Assembly (NCBI GenBank): GCA_905116865.2
Contig: CAJHNH020002446.1
Span: 124,001-188,000 of the forward strand
Source: Candidula unifasciata
Lineage: Eukaryota; Mollusca; Gastropoda; Stylommatophora; Geomitridae
DNA: 64,000 nucleotides
Direction: 5' to 3'
Shown: positions 47,420-60,014 of the stretch, piece after piece
Numbering within the stretch: position 1 is the stretch's first letter
How the letters are laid out: every line of letters starts with the position of its first letter
The notes under the pieces: generated by a model
Database searches by the model: none
What the model was told of the DNA's origin: nothing
What the model saw: the letters and a program-made list of their open reading frames with translations, nothing else
Program-made: the position numbers and the translations under genes

Positions 47420-47779
47420 ATTGGATGTGTGCACAATAAATAAGCTATTGGCAGTATTGACAGATAATCTCTTTGGCAATTCATGAGGCTGTTTGGAATC
47501 AAATAGCAGATCATTAACTTAATTAAAGCAGCATAACAAGACATGAAATGTAGAAATCTGTAGGAGAGAAACACTGAGCCTATATTTTTTCTATGGACTG
47601 TAGGCTGGGTTATGAAGACCGCAATAAATACCACCAGAAATGGAATTTATCGGACTCTGATAGAGATGTTTGATAGCTTGACTTCATGGACGATATTGCC
47701 CTTATACCTCACATAAAATCAAATGGAGGCTAAACAGGCTTGATGGGAGGTCACAACAGATAGGTTCTAAAATTCGTAT

Positions 47780-47780
<1 letters not shown>
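47420..47780 (+). pseudogene. Possible LINE reverse transcriptase core fragment
   Basis: The plus-strand words are WVMKTAINTTRNGI, a frameshift, then LDFMDDIALIPHI, which would be the F/Y-x-DD box with Met instead of Ala, followed by SQQIGSKI. Upstream words are too broken to confirm. It ends in a 33-nt poly(G) run. Confidence 0.5.

Positions 47781-47813
<33 letters not shown>
47781..47813 (+). repeat. Poly(G) run, about 33 nt
   Basis: One of two long guanine homopolymers on the plus strand (the other is at 62679-62709). Confidence 0.95.
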
Positions 47814-47814
<1 letters not shown>

Positions 47815-47956
47815 GCAATACAAATTAATAAATCAAGGAAAGGGTAAATTATTGACAAAACCTTACTCGCCGAACTGGGGTCCTACTCATATTTCTCATA
47901 TTTAAATAGCAAAAGGATCAAGTTAAAGAACAGACAGAGATACTAAAAACAAGAAT

Positions 47957-47957
<1 letters not shown>

Positions 47958-48001
<44 letters not shown>
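47958..48001 (+). repeat. TA dinucleotide microsatellite
   Basis: About 21 uninterrupted TA units. Confidence 0.95.
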
Positions 48002-48004
<3 letters not shown>

Positions 48005-48005
<1 letters not shown>

Positions 48006-49275
48006 GACAGATTGAGATATTAAAAACACGAACAGAGTTTTGAAGCGACAAGAGCATTCAGAATCAAAGATCTGCAGAGTGAGCCAAGAGAAGGTAAAGA
48101 AAACAACACACAGACAGCTGAAAGGCTGCACAAAAAGTGAATAAAGATATGATCTAACAAGCTGAGCACACTCACCCCCCCCCCCCCCCCTCTCCCCCTC
48201 CCCCACCAGATGAGGTGTAGATGAGCAAACGAGACATCAGGCACCATGTGTGGGGAAAGGTAGGGTGGAGTAGGTTGTGTGAAGATAGATAGACTATATA
48301 CACAAGTCTGTGATTGGATTTGATAGATCATTTTCAGTGTTTGAATCAGGCAGTGGATGTGTGCCAGATGATGAGTGTTTCCCTTCTCTCTCCCCATCTC
48401 CCAAGTCTAAGTCAGGTGGTAGGTTTACTCAATATCAGTAATCAAATCTTTGACTTTTAACTGATGGGTTTATTTAAAGTCTTTGTTGTTTGTGTGTCTG
48501 TTTGTGCATGTAAAGAGGTTGGTCTATTAACAGTCCTTCAGTAAAACTTTTGATTCAGCAAATCTTTGACTTTTAGCTGATGAAATCATATTTAGTTAGA
48601 ACTTAGGATGCCTTGAAGTCTTTTTTTTTTTTTCATCTTCTTTTTTTTTTTTTTTTAGTAAAGAGGTGTATCTATTAACACTCTTTCCATAGAATCTTTC
48701 ATTCCTCAGATTTTCACGTTTAACTGATAAAATCATACTTTGTTAGAACTTAGGTTACCTTGAAGTCTTTCTTTTTTCTTTTTTTTTTTCTTGGTGAAGA
48801 GGTGGGTTTATTAACAGTATTTCTGTGGAATCTTCCTCCCCCCCCCTCCCCCATCCTCCCTCCCTCCCAACCCAACTTGAACAAAATGCTGCTGTGTAGC
48901 CATTTTCCTGCTAATATCTGTGTTCATGGCTCTGCGTGTGTTGGAGGATCTGAAGGTTTCCATTGCATGCTGGAAATTTTGGATTAGCAATAGTGAACCC
49001 AAGCCTTGTACACTATTACAGTGTTTATAAAAATGCTTTTAAAACTGGAAGTTTCTAACAGATATCCACAACCGTTCACCCTCGTTTGTTTCTGTTCACT
49101 ATCAGTGGGCAATCTACCAGCAGGCGCATACATTTCCCATGTTCACTTTGTTCTGTAATATTTACTGCTCAATAAGGCACAAACTGTCTTCACAATTGCC
49201 ATTCTTATGTCCTGGATAAGGATTGTCTTCATTTTTGCTTCATTTTCGTTTTTGAACTCTGAAGACAGTCTCACA
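48005..49275. other. Low-complexity stretch, no gene recognised
   Basis: A poly(C) tract at 48175-48190, poly(T) at 48621-48633 and 48643-48656, and a C-rich tract at 48836-48870. Three direct repeats of a roughly 100-bp unit occur near 48440-48640, 48650-48780 and 48790-48830 (words such as AGAGGTGGGTTTATTAACAG and TAGAACTTAGGATGCCTTGA). No exon is evident. Confidence 0.5.
48490..48830 (+). repeat. Approximate 130-bp direct repeat, about three copies
   Basis: The word order AGAGGT(T/G)G(G/T)TCTATTAACA, then TTTAACTGATGAAATCATA, then GTTAGAACTTAGG and CCTTGAAGTCTTT recurs with period about 120-145 bp; the copies are diverged and interrupted by poly(T). Confidence 0.6.
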
Positions 49276-49279
49276 GGCG

Positions 49280-49600
49280 ATCAGCAAGAGTGTGGACGGC
49301 CACACTAAAACTTTACACCAGAGACTGGACCACAACCACTGGTGTTAAGGGTAATGAAGGAAAGAAGACAACGATGAATTTGGCACATTCTGAGACGAAG
49401 TAGTCAAGGAATCACAAAAGGCACTGAAATGGGAAACGCACGGTTTGAGGAGACAATGACGTCCAGAAGTAAAACCCCAAGAGGAACGTTGTTGATAGAA
49501 GACAGAGGTGCTGGACTGAGTTCCACGCACGATATTGAAAGGGTTGCATAGGATAATGGAATGGATGGGTCGACTGCGAGCCCTATATCGCCTGTAAACG
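49280..49600 (+). pseudogene. LINE C-terminal fragment
   Basis: The plus-strand words RQRRWIWHILRRSSQGITK (after frame correction), RPEVKPQEERC and GAGLSSTHDIERVA, then CEPYIACK-like, match the end of a LINE RT protein (R-x-R-R-W-x-G-H-I-L-R ... A-L-Y). It is heavily decayed. Confidence 0.6.
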
Positions 49601-50029
49601 GTACAACAGGGGGATGATATGATTGGTCAGGAATCTGGGAAACACTTGCTTCATTTTGCTGTGCATTTCTTAAGATATTTTAACATTTAGCATCCTGGAT
49701 TCTCTCTTATTCTGACACATATTTGAAGAAGTAGATCGGCTTAGTAAGGTATGTTGCACTGTGCTCCATAATGGTATACGTTCCGTGCAAATAAAAGGAA
49801 TTTGTGTGTACGCGAGAGAGAGTGAGAGAAGTTTCAACTTTGTTCTGTTAATTCTTCACAGTCAGAAGACTTACAACATATAGAAACGTGATTGGCACCG
49901 ACAGCTGGCGTGAATGGAATGAATCTGTTAAGCGTTCACCTGTCACTGGCAGCCGGCTGAGTGCAATGTTTAACCCCCCTTGCCTGTCAGCCCGAATCCG
50001 CTTCTAGGCAGACTTTTGTTGTGACTTCA

Positions 50030-50215
50030 GGGCTCTCAGGTCGACTCAGCCACGGCCTTCTCTAAAGCTGGAGCTCGGCCGTGACCCAACCTAAAATGGG
50101 TACCAAATAATGTCATGGGAAGTAAAAGCTACCGGCGTGATGGATTGACCACGTCGCCTATAAAGGGCTGGTTCAAAAAATGTGGGTCAAGCACTGATAT
50201 GCCAGTACTGTGAAC
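50030..50215 (+). repeat. Family A SINE, diverged forward copy
   Basis: AAATGGGTACCAAATAATGT, GAAGTAAAAGCTACCGGCGT and GATGGATTGACCACGTCGCC match the family A body. Confidence 0.65.
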
Positions 50216-50535
50216 ATTGTCTTTACTTGATCTTTTTCATCTGTGTCTGACATACAGTAATTTGTTTTCTTGTTGCTGTGAGTACTTGTGGCACTACAGG
50301 AAGCATGTTACCGTGCTACAGCCATGTTTAATAAATTGCCAGCAACACCTGTTTTTTAACCTGGTTGCGTGATAGGGCGACATGCCCTGAAAATCTCCAT
50401 CGTCCGTTTTATAGGCGTACAGACATACAGAAGCACTTTTATCATTCATCAGATAGTTTTTATCGGGATTTTCTGGCAGCTTTTTTACTTATGCGCTTGC
50501 TTTTGATTATAAAGTTACACTGAGCGCTTGCGTGT

Positions 50536-50537
<2 letters not shown>

Positions 50538-50621
<84 letters not shown>

Positions 50622-50622
50622 G
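50538..50622 (+). repeat. TA microsatellite followed by GA repeat
   Basis: About 33 TA units, then about eight GA units and a short poly(G). Confidence 0.95.
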
Positions 50623-51012
50623 GGGGTAGAAGATCCTCTCTGACATTTCTTTAAGCATATTTGTGTGTGTCTTTGTTCTCGAACTTTCCTTTCGTTGTAC
50701 CTGTTTCAACAGTGCTACGAAGTAGAAAACAAAACGTGGCCTATGTTTCTATAAAAAAAAAAAAAACAGGCACGCTCAATATCCGTCTGATAAGGACAAT
50801 GTGGCGGCAGACAACAGACGCTGATTTCTCTTTTACACAGTAACAATTAGGTTGATTTACAAATGGCGGTCGTGACGCTTGTGCATTTATGGCTGGCAAA
50901 CAGGGGGTAAACAATCTACCTCTCAGTTTCCGTCTTCACGGTGAAGGTCGGCTGCTAGTAGGGTGATTATACATCCCATTTTCCTCGGACCAGTGTCGTT
51001 TGTTAGCCCAAC

Positions 51013-51258
51013 AAGTAAAGGACCCTTTTCCACTCCTTTCACGCGTATTGGGTATGAAGGGTTAGACCTACATTTTATTGACAAAACGGCACTTGGTGGG
51101 TGATGTGGTCGGCATCCTACGACTGTACCTGGTACCCATTCAAGGCTGGGTCGACCTAGGAGCCAAGGTCGGGTTTTTGTTTTTTTCAAAATCCGGCCCT
51201 CGTGAAGAACCGAACCCACGGCCTTCCAGTCCGCAGGAGAGCGTCTAGCCGCTCGTAG
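51013..51258 (-). repeat. Family A SINE, reverse, near full length
   Basis: GTAAAGGACCCTTTTCCACT, GGGTGATGTGGTCGGCATCC, CAAGGCTGGGTCGACCTAGG and CGAACCCACGGCCTTCCAGT, then GAGCGTCTAGCCGCTCG, give the family from tail to head in reverse. Confidence 0.9.
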
Positions 51259-51642
51259 TTATGCTTAACAGTACTCTGAAAATGCGCTAATCGCCCCATG
51301 TTACGCAAATCTAGGACTTAGCTCGAGAATAGAACATACATTAATATGTGTCGACCTTATTAGATTTCAGTTTCCTGAACCTTCAAGACTGGCGCTCAAT
51401 TAGGCTTTATCTTTTGCACCTTTTTTTTCGATACTCCCTGTAGAAAGAAATTAGTCCAGCACTTTTGGCCGTTCTTATTGAAGTTTGTCGTATGATTCAT
51501 TTTTCCGTGGACTCCCTTCCCTCCCATAATCCATTTGTTTCTCACTCTCTGGTATGTTTTAAAAAAAAAAAACAGTTACAAGTGCTCATATTAATTGCAT
51601 TCTTTGGCGTGTGCGCCGGTATCTGGAAAATCACACGCCTTG

Positions 51643-51850
51643 AGGCTCCCCCCCCCCCACCCTCCCCCCTCCCTCTCTTTTGAAAAGTTGCAAGGTAGCT
51701 AAACAGTCGTCTAAAGAAATTCTCCAAGTATTTGTATTAAAAAAAATAGATTCGTGAATTAAGCATGGTGGACATTCCCAGGGTGAACATCTTCCACGTG
51801 CCCCTTCACACTTCTTCAAGTAGACCCCACCCCCCCCCCCCCCCCCCGAC
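51643..51850 (+). repeat. C-rich tracts
   Basis: Poly(C) tracts with interruptions at 51648-51675 and 51829-51847. They give proline-rich spurious frames. Confidence 0.85.
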
Positions 51851-52420
51851 GCCCTTCACTCTTTCCCCATTCCAACTCTCCCATTGTTTTCTTTATGTCG
51901 TCTCACCTGTTCTGTGGTTGTTTAATTCTGAACAGACATTCATTAGCACAGACAAAACTGTCAGTTGCCATTTAAAGGAAAAGCATCTAAAGATTATTTT
52001 TCCATGGACAATTTTGCTGTTTACTTTTGTAAACCACTCAGTGAATTGGCACTTTCGGGGAATTTTACCAGGAAAGCGGGGGAGAGGAAGGCAGAGGGAG
52101 TTGTTAGTTGGTGAATGAGTTAAGTTTTTGTTGTGCATATGTGCCTGCATGCATAAATGTATCGTGTTTGTGGTATATGGGTGTATATAAAACAGATATT
52201 TAATGCTTCCTTACTTGAATTCAAAGAAATGAAGTTCAAATTATGGAACCAAACATAATGTGAATAAAAGTTTCGTTATTCTGAAGAAGTGGGCGTAAAT
52301 TTTAGTATTTACATCTCGAAGCATATATGCATTCACCAACAGTGTCCATGTCATTTTGACCCGACACGTCACCAACAATGCTTTTATAACTTTTACCACT
52401 CTAGTTATAAGCATACCACT

Positions 52421-52530
<110 letters not shown>

Positions 52531-52574
52531 CTACTTTATTTTCCACGCCTTTAGGTGAATTTGGCATATGGTAT

Positions 52575-52770
52575 GTTATAAATCAATCAGCACTTAGTGG
52601 GTTGCGGGGGTTAACATTACGCCGGCCATCTTTGCTCCCCATGACTTTACATGGTACCCATTTAAGGCTAGTCGGCCAGGGAGAAAAGTTCATTGAAAAA
52701 TGTCTGGTTCTGTTCAGATTTGAGCCTTCAACCTTCGGATCAGCATTCGAGCTACACTCCCATGTTCTAT
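52575..52770 (-). repeat. Family A SINE, reverse, diverged
   Basis: AAATCAATCAGCACTTAGTG, GGTTAACATTACGCCGGCCA, CATTTAAGGCTAGTCGGCCA and CCTTCAACCTTCGGATCAGC give the family in reverse. Confidence 0.75.
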
Positions 52771-53117
52771 GACTGTCAGCCAGTACCCCAAGCATGCTTA
52801 ATTGCCTTGGCATGCTCGTTAAGTGTTCACGCTATAGGAACAAGGAATGCACGCTTTCCAAGTCTCTCATAGCTACATTCGGTGCCGATTGTTGTAAATA
52901 TTGGATAAACATAATTACATAGTTTGAGGGTAAATATCGAATTTCGTCTCTGACACTCCTAATGTTATGTTTCATTATTCTTGCGGATTACTTCTGTATT
53001 CATTCATTATGTAGCTGGTCCTTTGCGGAACGTCGCTGACATCACGGTCTCTCGCCAGCTCACCTTAATTCACCGTCTCCTTATGGGGCGCAATTTTTGA
53101 AGCCCCACCCGGCTGTT

Positions 53118-53250
53118 GCCCTAATATAACCTATTGGTTGAACGGGGTTTTTTGGACCTCTCCACGGGTAATCCTAATCCTCACGGTGGCTCTTTGTGTC
53201 ACCGGGTGTTTATCGCTGTTTGTGAGGTCTTGGTGGGGTAAAAATTAACT
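53118..53250 (+). repeat. Family E short repeat, third copy
   Basis: CTAATATAACCTATTGGTTG, CACGGGTAATCCTAATCCTC and TTTGTGTCACCGGGTGTTTA match the copies at 15352 and 34376. Confidence 0.75.
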
Positions 53251-53254
53251 TACT

Positions 53255-53660
53255 CTCACGCCTCGTGACCTTTCCTACCCAAGGTGTCACTTATATCCCG
53301 TGCCAGTCTTGATGCTCGTCGACCCCCTGTCCTTCTTTCCTGGTACCATGCCTTTTGCTGTTATCCTTTCCAGTCGTCCGTGGCGTGTGATATAGTCAAA
53401 TATTTCAGTTTCCGAGACAGAATGCTGTTCACTAGACAATCTCCCCTGGTGTTCAGATCTTTTAGGATGTCAGTATTTCTTGACTTCTATGTCCATGGCA
53501 TTAAGCGAATCTTTCTCTAGCATTTCAAAAGTTCGTTCTGTCTGCCAAGGACGCAGATACTCCACGACTTACATCCATATGTTGCTACAGGGAAGATCCA
53601 TGCTCTTAAAATTTTAACTTTGATTTCTTTGCTGGTGCTTAATCATAGACTTTTAATGCT
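53255..53660 (-). pseudogene. LINE C-terminal fragment
   Basis: The minus-strand words are IRLMPWT-KSRNTDILKDLN, then RGDCLVNSILSRKLKYF and KRHGTRKEGQGVDEHQDW. They correspond to the R-M-x-W-T-x-x-x-x-N-x-x-I-L ... R-K-L-x-Y-F-G-H box. Frameshifted. Confidence 0.7.
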
Positions 53661-53877
53661 GTTTAAACTTTCTATTTGCATGTGTTAATTCGTTTCTGTA
53701 GTCAGTAATCGTATTCTGCTCATTGATACAGATTGTGACCCTTTGTTTGCATATGTGTGCGCCTATCCTTTCTCTCCTTATCCATAGTTTGTGTTGATTT
53801 GTTTGTGGCGTGAAAATAAATGAACTAGATCCGATACCACTGCTTGTAGTCAACACTGATGCAGGCGTGGTCCTGCA

Positions 53878-54171
53878 CAGTGATCTTCAACCTTTTTACA
53901 CGCTCAGACCAGCAAACCAAAGAAACTTGTTATGCGGACCACCGGGCAGCTAACAATAACAAAATAAACATAGAAAGCAGTTTATTTGTTGAATTCGATG
54001 TAAAAGAACATTACAGTTTTCAGAGAATGCTGTATCTGCTGTTACTGCTTGCTGTGTCGTAAAATCTGTATATCTGTGTAGTACCGCATTAGTGTAGCAA
54101 GTACATGATTATGTAGACGTTTTTAGCCGACAGCCAGGACAGTCCCGCGGATCACAGATTGAAGAACACTG
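53878..54171. mobile_element. Short hAT-like non-autonomous element
   Basis: The left end CAGTGATCTTCAACC and the right end GATTGAAGAACACTG are imperfect inverted repeats with the CAGTG terminus typical of hAT transposons. The element is 294 bp long and has no coding capacity. The flanking octamers (GTCCTGCA / GTCTAGTA) share only five of eight bases, so the duplication is decayed or absent. Confidence 0.65.
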
Positions 54172-54179
54172 GTCTAGTA

Positions 54180-55035
54180 CAGACAGGTGCAGTCACAACT
54201 AGTTTACTGGTGAATGTCTGGAAACGCCCTCACGTCTGCCACTTGAGGGTAGGTGCATAATTAGTGACAAATTTTACGATTAGGGTTAGGTTTAAGTTAG
54301 TCTCCGCAAACAAAGTAGGTCACCTATCATTCATAAATTTGTTGGGCTGGTCTACTTTACTGCAGGTTACGGGTCTGCAGCTCTGTTGTTTGCTTTCTGG
54401 CCTGTCTTGTATTTACGTTTTTATTCAGAGGAAGAGAATGCCTGTGACATGGGTTGTAGCACCCTCTAGGGGGTTGCGTTAGACCCAGTTTGTCCGTGTT
54501 TTTGGAGTGTTTGAAGCGCTGGCATGGTGAAATTTACAACACGCGATATCAATGGCATTGCGAGGAAAACCCCGGTAACCTTGTGCCAAGGGTTCGTGGC
54601 TTAAGGTCTACCAATCAGAAGATAGCTAGTCTGTAAATAGGTGGGATCTGGGGAGACCAACATTAGTTTTACCACAATTAACACCCCCTTCCCCCCCCCC
54701 CCCACCCCACCACTAACTGCTGACCGGGAAGTTTAACGTATGTCATGGCGTGAAACTAATCCCCTAAGCGTTTGGATGTTTGTTGGTTTTCGACCGTCAC
54801 TGTCGGTCACGTGCCGGCGCAGGAAACAGCTACTAATTTCCCGACATACCCCAGTTGTAAGCAGGACAAGCATCAGCTACTTGCGTTAAGTCTCATTGGG
54901 AATTGGAAGGAAGAAAACGCTTACCCACCATTCAGGTGAGGAAGGGAGAGAGGGAGATGCATTGTTTGTTGCTTAAAAAGGTCTTTGGCAAGTATCGATC
55001 AGCGGACGGAGAAGACGAACGAAATTATTTATGTA
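54180..55035. other. No gene recognised
   Basis: Moderately GC-rich sequence with a poly(C) tract at 54688-54702. No exon or known repeat noticed. Confidence 0.35.
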
Positions 55036-55039
55036 ACAA

Positions 55040-55150
55040 CACAGGATAAAGAAGGATGTACTGTAGTGAAGTGGCTAAATTCTTGCTTATCGCCCGAAGG
55101 TCCTGGGTTCGATCCCGCACCGGGGCGCACTTTTTTAAAATGCCTTTAGC
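55040..55150 (+). repeat. tRNA-like SINE head
   Basis: AGTGGCTAAATTCTTGC (A-box-like) and GTCCTGGGTTCGATCCCGCA (B box), then a T/A-rich stretch. The usual acceptor stem is absent, so this is a SINE head and not a tRNA gene. Confidence 0.6.
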
Positions 55151-55619
55151 TTTCATGTCGAACCGGCTTCCCCCTCCCCCTTTCCTTTTTTCTTCTTCTT
55201 CTTTTTCTGTGGCAAAGATGAGTAATTTCAGAGGGAAGAATATGTACATCATTTTGTGGCGATAAATTGCAATCACTCCCGCAACTGTATTTTATCTTTG
55301 CGTTTTATGTCACATGAAAAGTTATAGGGCGCACAGTTACTTAAATGATGGACATAACTAGGAAATGACTGTATTCAAGCTGATGACAAGTAGTGCTAAA
55401 TACAATATTTAGTACTCCGTTGATGAAGACTTTGGTGGAAAATTTCGGTTGTATTTGTGCATGTCTTTTCTATCCGTTGAGCTTTCTAGTAGCAAGTTAT
55501 GTTATATTTAGCCCTTAGATTGTGGACAGTTTGTGTTTGAAGTTCTATAAATTTTCGATTTCTCTCAGCCTAGCTTATTTCTTCTTCCTAGCACGGAATA
55601 GTGAATTATAAGGAAAGAA

Positions 55620-55765
55620 AGGGGGGGGGGGGGGTGCATCTCCAGTCTTTATTACCTGAGTTCAAACAAGTTTTCCTACAAATGTTTATCACTACCTGCG
55701 CCTGTTGAGTGAAGAGATTGTTTTTTGATTTGCTTCTCCTTCTGCTTTAATCGCGTCAAGAAACA

Positions 55766-55807
<42 letters not shown>

Positions 55808-55815
55808 TGTGTGTT
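55620..55815 (+). repeat. Poly(G) run and CT/GT microsatellite
   Basis: Poly(G) at 55620-55634; (CT)n then (GT)n at 55768-55813. Confidence 0.9.
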
Positions 55816-56808
55816 TCTTTCTGTCTCTACACATTCCCTCGTTTTTTGTTTCTGTATATATATGCGTGCAAGAGTATTTGCTGTTTCAGCTAAATCTGCA
55901 CCAGATCTTTACCTGTTTAAACCCTTTCCATCCCAGCTAGTTGTTAAATTAGCCACTCTTTCTTAGCGTTATATTTGATTCCTTTGTTACTTCCACCCAA
56001 ATGTTCCCCAACTTGTTTGGCCCACTACCGCATTTCAGTGAATCAAATCGCTCAGGGTTAAGGATAGACGGTCATGATTCGCCTGCCTAAACGACCAGCA
56101 GAATCACCGATCAGGTCAATATCATCCATGTCACACCCCATACGTAGCCATCGACAGTTATATATATATATATAAAGTTTGGCCATGCCCCATACATGTG
56201 GCCAAGGTGTTAAGATACTTATCTCCGCTACCCTACTCATCAGCCACGGTCGCCCATTGGCTCGCCGGTAGACAACTTTGTCGCTGGTGAGGACAGTATT
56301 GAGGTATGTCACCTTTTATCGCAGCAACACTGCAGGAGACCTTTTCAGGGCTCTTGGGGGCGTGCGATGCTAAGCTATTTTGCAAAGTGCACATAACCTG
56401 GTCACAATCATAACCTAAAGCTCCCCCTTCGGGTATGCTGGTTGAACGTGACGATTTGTTTTTCAAGCAAAAACACCTACCTACACACACCCCTCTCCTA
56501 CCATTTTCTTGCTCTCTTCCCGGCTGTTACCGAGTTCTCTAGTCGTTTCTTGCCTTGAAATATGCCTTCTGTGTTAAAAAAAATGATGCAGTGACTATTT
56601 TCTTGTATCTCTCCAACCCCCCCCCCCCCCCCCTCTCACCCAACCCCCATTTCTTAAACATGCCCTGGCGTCTAATGTTTGTGGCGTTTCAGTTCAACTT
56701 GTGGTTTTTCCATCTCTGAGGATACTATAGTGATTTGGAACCCACTGCTGGATATCATGTTCTTGTAAGAGAATTCTGATTTTTGTGTTATTTCATAGAT
56801 GATATTAA
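55816..56808. other. No gene recognised
   Basis: Contains TATATA at 56159-56174 and a poly(C) at 56617-56633. An open minus-strand frame at 56058-56312 has no recognisable motif. Confidence 0.35.
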
Positions 56809-56810
56809 AT

Positions 56811-56990
56811 GACCTTGGCTCCCAGGTCGACCCAGCCTTGAGTGGGTACGGGGTGCAGTCCCGAGAAGTAAAGGCGGCTGGGTGATGCTGACCACATCAT
56901 CCATCGTGTGCCGATTGGTCTATAAAAATATAGGTCTAGCCCTATATGCCTTGTACGCATTAAGGCGTGGAAAAGGGTCTTTACTTTTTT
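56811..56990 (+). repeat. Family A SINE, 5'-truncated
   Basis: Starts at TGACCTTGGCTCCCAGGTCG and keeps the whole body through ATAGGTCTAGCCCTATATGC to GGAAAAGGGTCTTTACTTTT. The tRNA-like head is missing. The sequence is clean, so the truncation probably dates from insertion. Confidence 0.92.
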
Positions 56991-56999
56991 AAATACATG

Positions 57000-57677
57000 A
57001 TATTGTAGTACAGTATGTGGAGCATGCAAAGGCTTGGAGTGTTGATTTTGACTGTAAATGTGACAGCATTATATTTAGTTTAGCTGGACTGTTGAGGGTT
57101 TGAACAGTTTACAGCGGAGTTGTTGCCTTTGCTGTTACGTTGGTTGAAGAATCCCATTCGACTCTTGGGTGTGTCTCTGCGCTGTCATTATGGCGCATAA
57201 TGTAGATTAACCCACTTCCTTTATTGTGTGGCTCTTTAGAAAATATTGGAGGGATATTGATTCGTCAATGTATAAGAGGATGGAGCTCTTTGGTCTGAGC
57301 TTGCTCTAAGATTATTCCTGGGACTGCTAGAAATATACTGGATAGTCAAGACAGCTTCTATTTAGTATATCTAAAGTGAGAGCTTCACAAATCATTGTGT
57401 CAGTTTGTATATGTAAATTTAAGTGGCCCCGAGACTGTTTTTGAGGAGGTACTTCTCACTGCCACACATTGTTCGTTAGCCTTTATTTTGAATTTCGTAG
57501 TTTTTCCACAGTTTGTTTTCGCTGCTTCAGCTATGAGATTGAGGCGTATTCCATGAAAGACCTCCCTGCTCCAGTCTAGATTTGCTTTAATGCTTTTATA
57601 CTCATTCCTCGGTCTGTTCCATCAAGTTTTTATTTACATCACACCAGTCTTTGTATGGCTTCTTCTTCTTCTTCTTC

Positions 57678-57725
<48 letters not shown>

Positions 57726-57775
57726 TATTCCTCACCCTATATCTCTTCTTTTTTCTTCCTTTTCTTGTTTTTGTC
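57000..57775. other. No gene recognised; TTA microsatellite
   Basis: A TTA/ATT trinucleotide microsatellite lies at about 57679-57726, preceded by TTC repeats. Nothing else. Confidence 0.5.
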
Positions 57776-57779
57776 GCAT

Positions 57780-58020
57780 TAATGTCAGGGTCTTCACGTT
57801 TTACTGTAGCTCTGTGGCATATGTGCTGCTAGTCATGTGTCGTGCAGATGTCTCTCCCCTTTTCCCGCCATGATTTCAAGCTAACACCTGCTCTCTTGGT
57901 TTTTTCCTGCCACTGCTCCCAACCAACTGGCCTGTTGTGGTGATGTGAATGATTTCTCATGACCTGCACAAGGAATCTGGGTTGCCTTTTCATGAGACAT
58001 CTTATCAATGCTCGCTAGAC
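57780..58020 (-). pseudogene. Probable LINE tail remnant
   Basis: The minus-strand words RRHLMKRQPRFLVQVMRNHS and RPVGWEQWQEKTKRAGVSLK fit the end of a LINE RT protein in broken frames. Weak. Confidence 0.4.
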
Positions 58021-58194
58021 ATTTTTTTTAAATTAGGGCTTTATTGTAGTCTTACTTTAAATAATCTGAATGATGCTTCTTCATTATAAAGTCCGGTCTT
58101 TGCTCAAGTTGACAGCATTAACGTTAATTAAATAAATCGCCCGGAAACTCGTGAGGACATTAAAATAATATAATGAACAGATTGTAAATAAGAA

Positions 58195-58490
58195 TAAATT
58201 ATCACCGAAGAGTTTTTAGAATAACATGGACCAAGAAGGAAAAACAACATCGACATTTTACGTGATCTGAACATCAAGGAGAACTGCCTCATAAACAACA
58301 TCCTGTTCCGAAAGCTGAGGTATTTTGGCCATGTTAAACGTCATCGTGGCCTGGAGAAAACGGCGAAAAATTGTATTTTCCTGGAAAACGATGTAGAGGA
58401 GCATTTTCTATGAAGCCCAAAGGGCTGGTGAATTGGCTGGAAACCGAGAGGCTTTTAGACGTGCCGTGTAGAGAGCCAGGTTCTATAAAG
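58195..58490 (+). pseudogene. LINE C-terminal fragment
   Basis: The words RRVFRITWTKKEKQ, then AEVFWPC (remnant of LRYFGHV) and KRHRGLEKTAKN follow the standard LINE order across several frameshifts. Confidence 0.65.
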
Positions 58491-58499
58491 AACTGATGC

Positions 58500-60010
58500 T
58501 GAATATACAGACTAGCACTAATAGATGCAGAAGGCTCCTGTCCTTGTCTCTGATTCTTTCTTTTGTATCTGTATGTGCCGTCAGTACATTACCATTTGTT
58601 TGTCATCAGTTAACCCCACTACCACTGGCTTGAAAAAGTGCCTGGGAGTTCATTTCCAAAAGCGAACATGCGTCGCTTGATGCAACAAAGCGTCAGATAT
58701 GATACCGCAACATCTAGTCTGACAATGGAGGTGGGAGCAGTCACAGCAACGCTGGCCTGAGAACCAGCTGCACACACGTGTCGTGAATCAAATACCTTTC
58801 TTAAAAGTTTGTGTATTCTAGACACAGCAGTAAGGTCTACTGTGTTCGTAAATTGTTGCTGTGATTGTTATTCGACATTTGCTTCGTTAATATAAATTTC
58901 TGTAACCTATGGTGCCATTTCAATGGGTTGAACTGAATTCTGTCCGTATTCCATAGTTGTGGATTTCAAGCTGTACGATAGACATGGCCAATAATACACC
59001 TTTTTCGGGGGTGCCTAGTTGACCATGTTCTTAGTACACTTGTATTCATGGCGAGGCGCAGAAGCCGTCTGGAAGTGACAGGTTCAATTCCCGGCACGGT
59101 AACTATAGCTTTCGATTTTTATGTTGTCTAGTGTGTTCTTCTATATTTCTACTTCTTTCTATGAGTGCCGATCAATACACTTTCTGCAATTAATTCAGAC
59201 TCAGGAAGCATGCTGAGACAGGTGGAAAGCGACATGCTGCCTTCAGTGGCGCTTTAGAAGTCTCTCGCAGTTAGCGTATTTTGGATATTTTCTCCAGGAG
59301 ATGCATGCGTTTTGGGAGATTAACACACCGACAGATGTGCTGGGACAGCATCTCTGAGTGGTGAAGGCAATCACGACAAGTTAGATACGATCAAAATCCT
59401 TTGGATTAAAATGCGGAAGTTCAAATGGGTCATTACGGTGTGGCTAGAGAATGATGCAGCAAGAAGTGACCAGGGAGATCTTGGCAATACTATACATTCA
59501 GGGGAAAGCAAGATCGACAAATAATCAGACTGCTTTTGATACCACCCGCATTGGAACCCTTCGCTGACTGCCGAAGATGAGGACGGAGTACATATGAGAA
59601 TGCACCGAGTGCTGTAATATCAGCTCTTAGCTGAACTTAGCAACTCAGTTTACTCGACTTTTCACCAATGCTACTCTTAGGATAATCTTGGCACCTGAAT
59701 GGTGTCCTTACCAGTGAAATGCGATCAGTTATTCGGCAGCAGTCTGCGGTCAGAGAGATGCCAGCTTGTATGCGCTGCATGACCCTGATGTGATGACCTG
59801 TATCTGTACTACGGGCCTGCTTTGATTTACTGCCTAGATAAGTCGGTGGTTAGCTGCATTTCCTACAATAGGAAGGGCTTTGTATAAGTGTTGTTACCAA
59901 CGCTATAACTGTCATGTAAACATATTTGCCATTTATAACGAGAAATAAGAGTTCTCAAGCGTTTTATAGAACCATTTCAGTGTTCAGAAATAATCAAGGA
60001 CAGTCTCAGT
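58500..60010. other. No gene recognised
   Basis: Includes a tRNA-like head at about 59050-59105 (ACAGGTTCAATTCCCGGC) and stretches at 59230-59560 that may be very old LINE sequence. No exon seen. Confidence 0.35.
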
Positions 60011-60014
60011 GTTA

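Noticed and set aside
54264..54482. Plus-strand 72-codon ORF with hydrophobic stretch
   Set aside because: Chance openness; no homology cue, and it lies just outside a hAT-like element in repeat-rich DNA.
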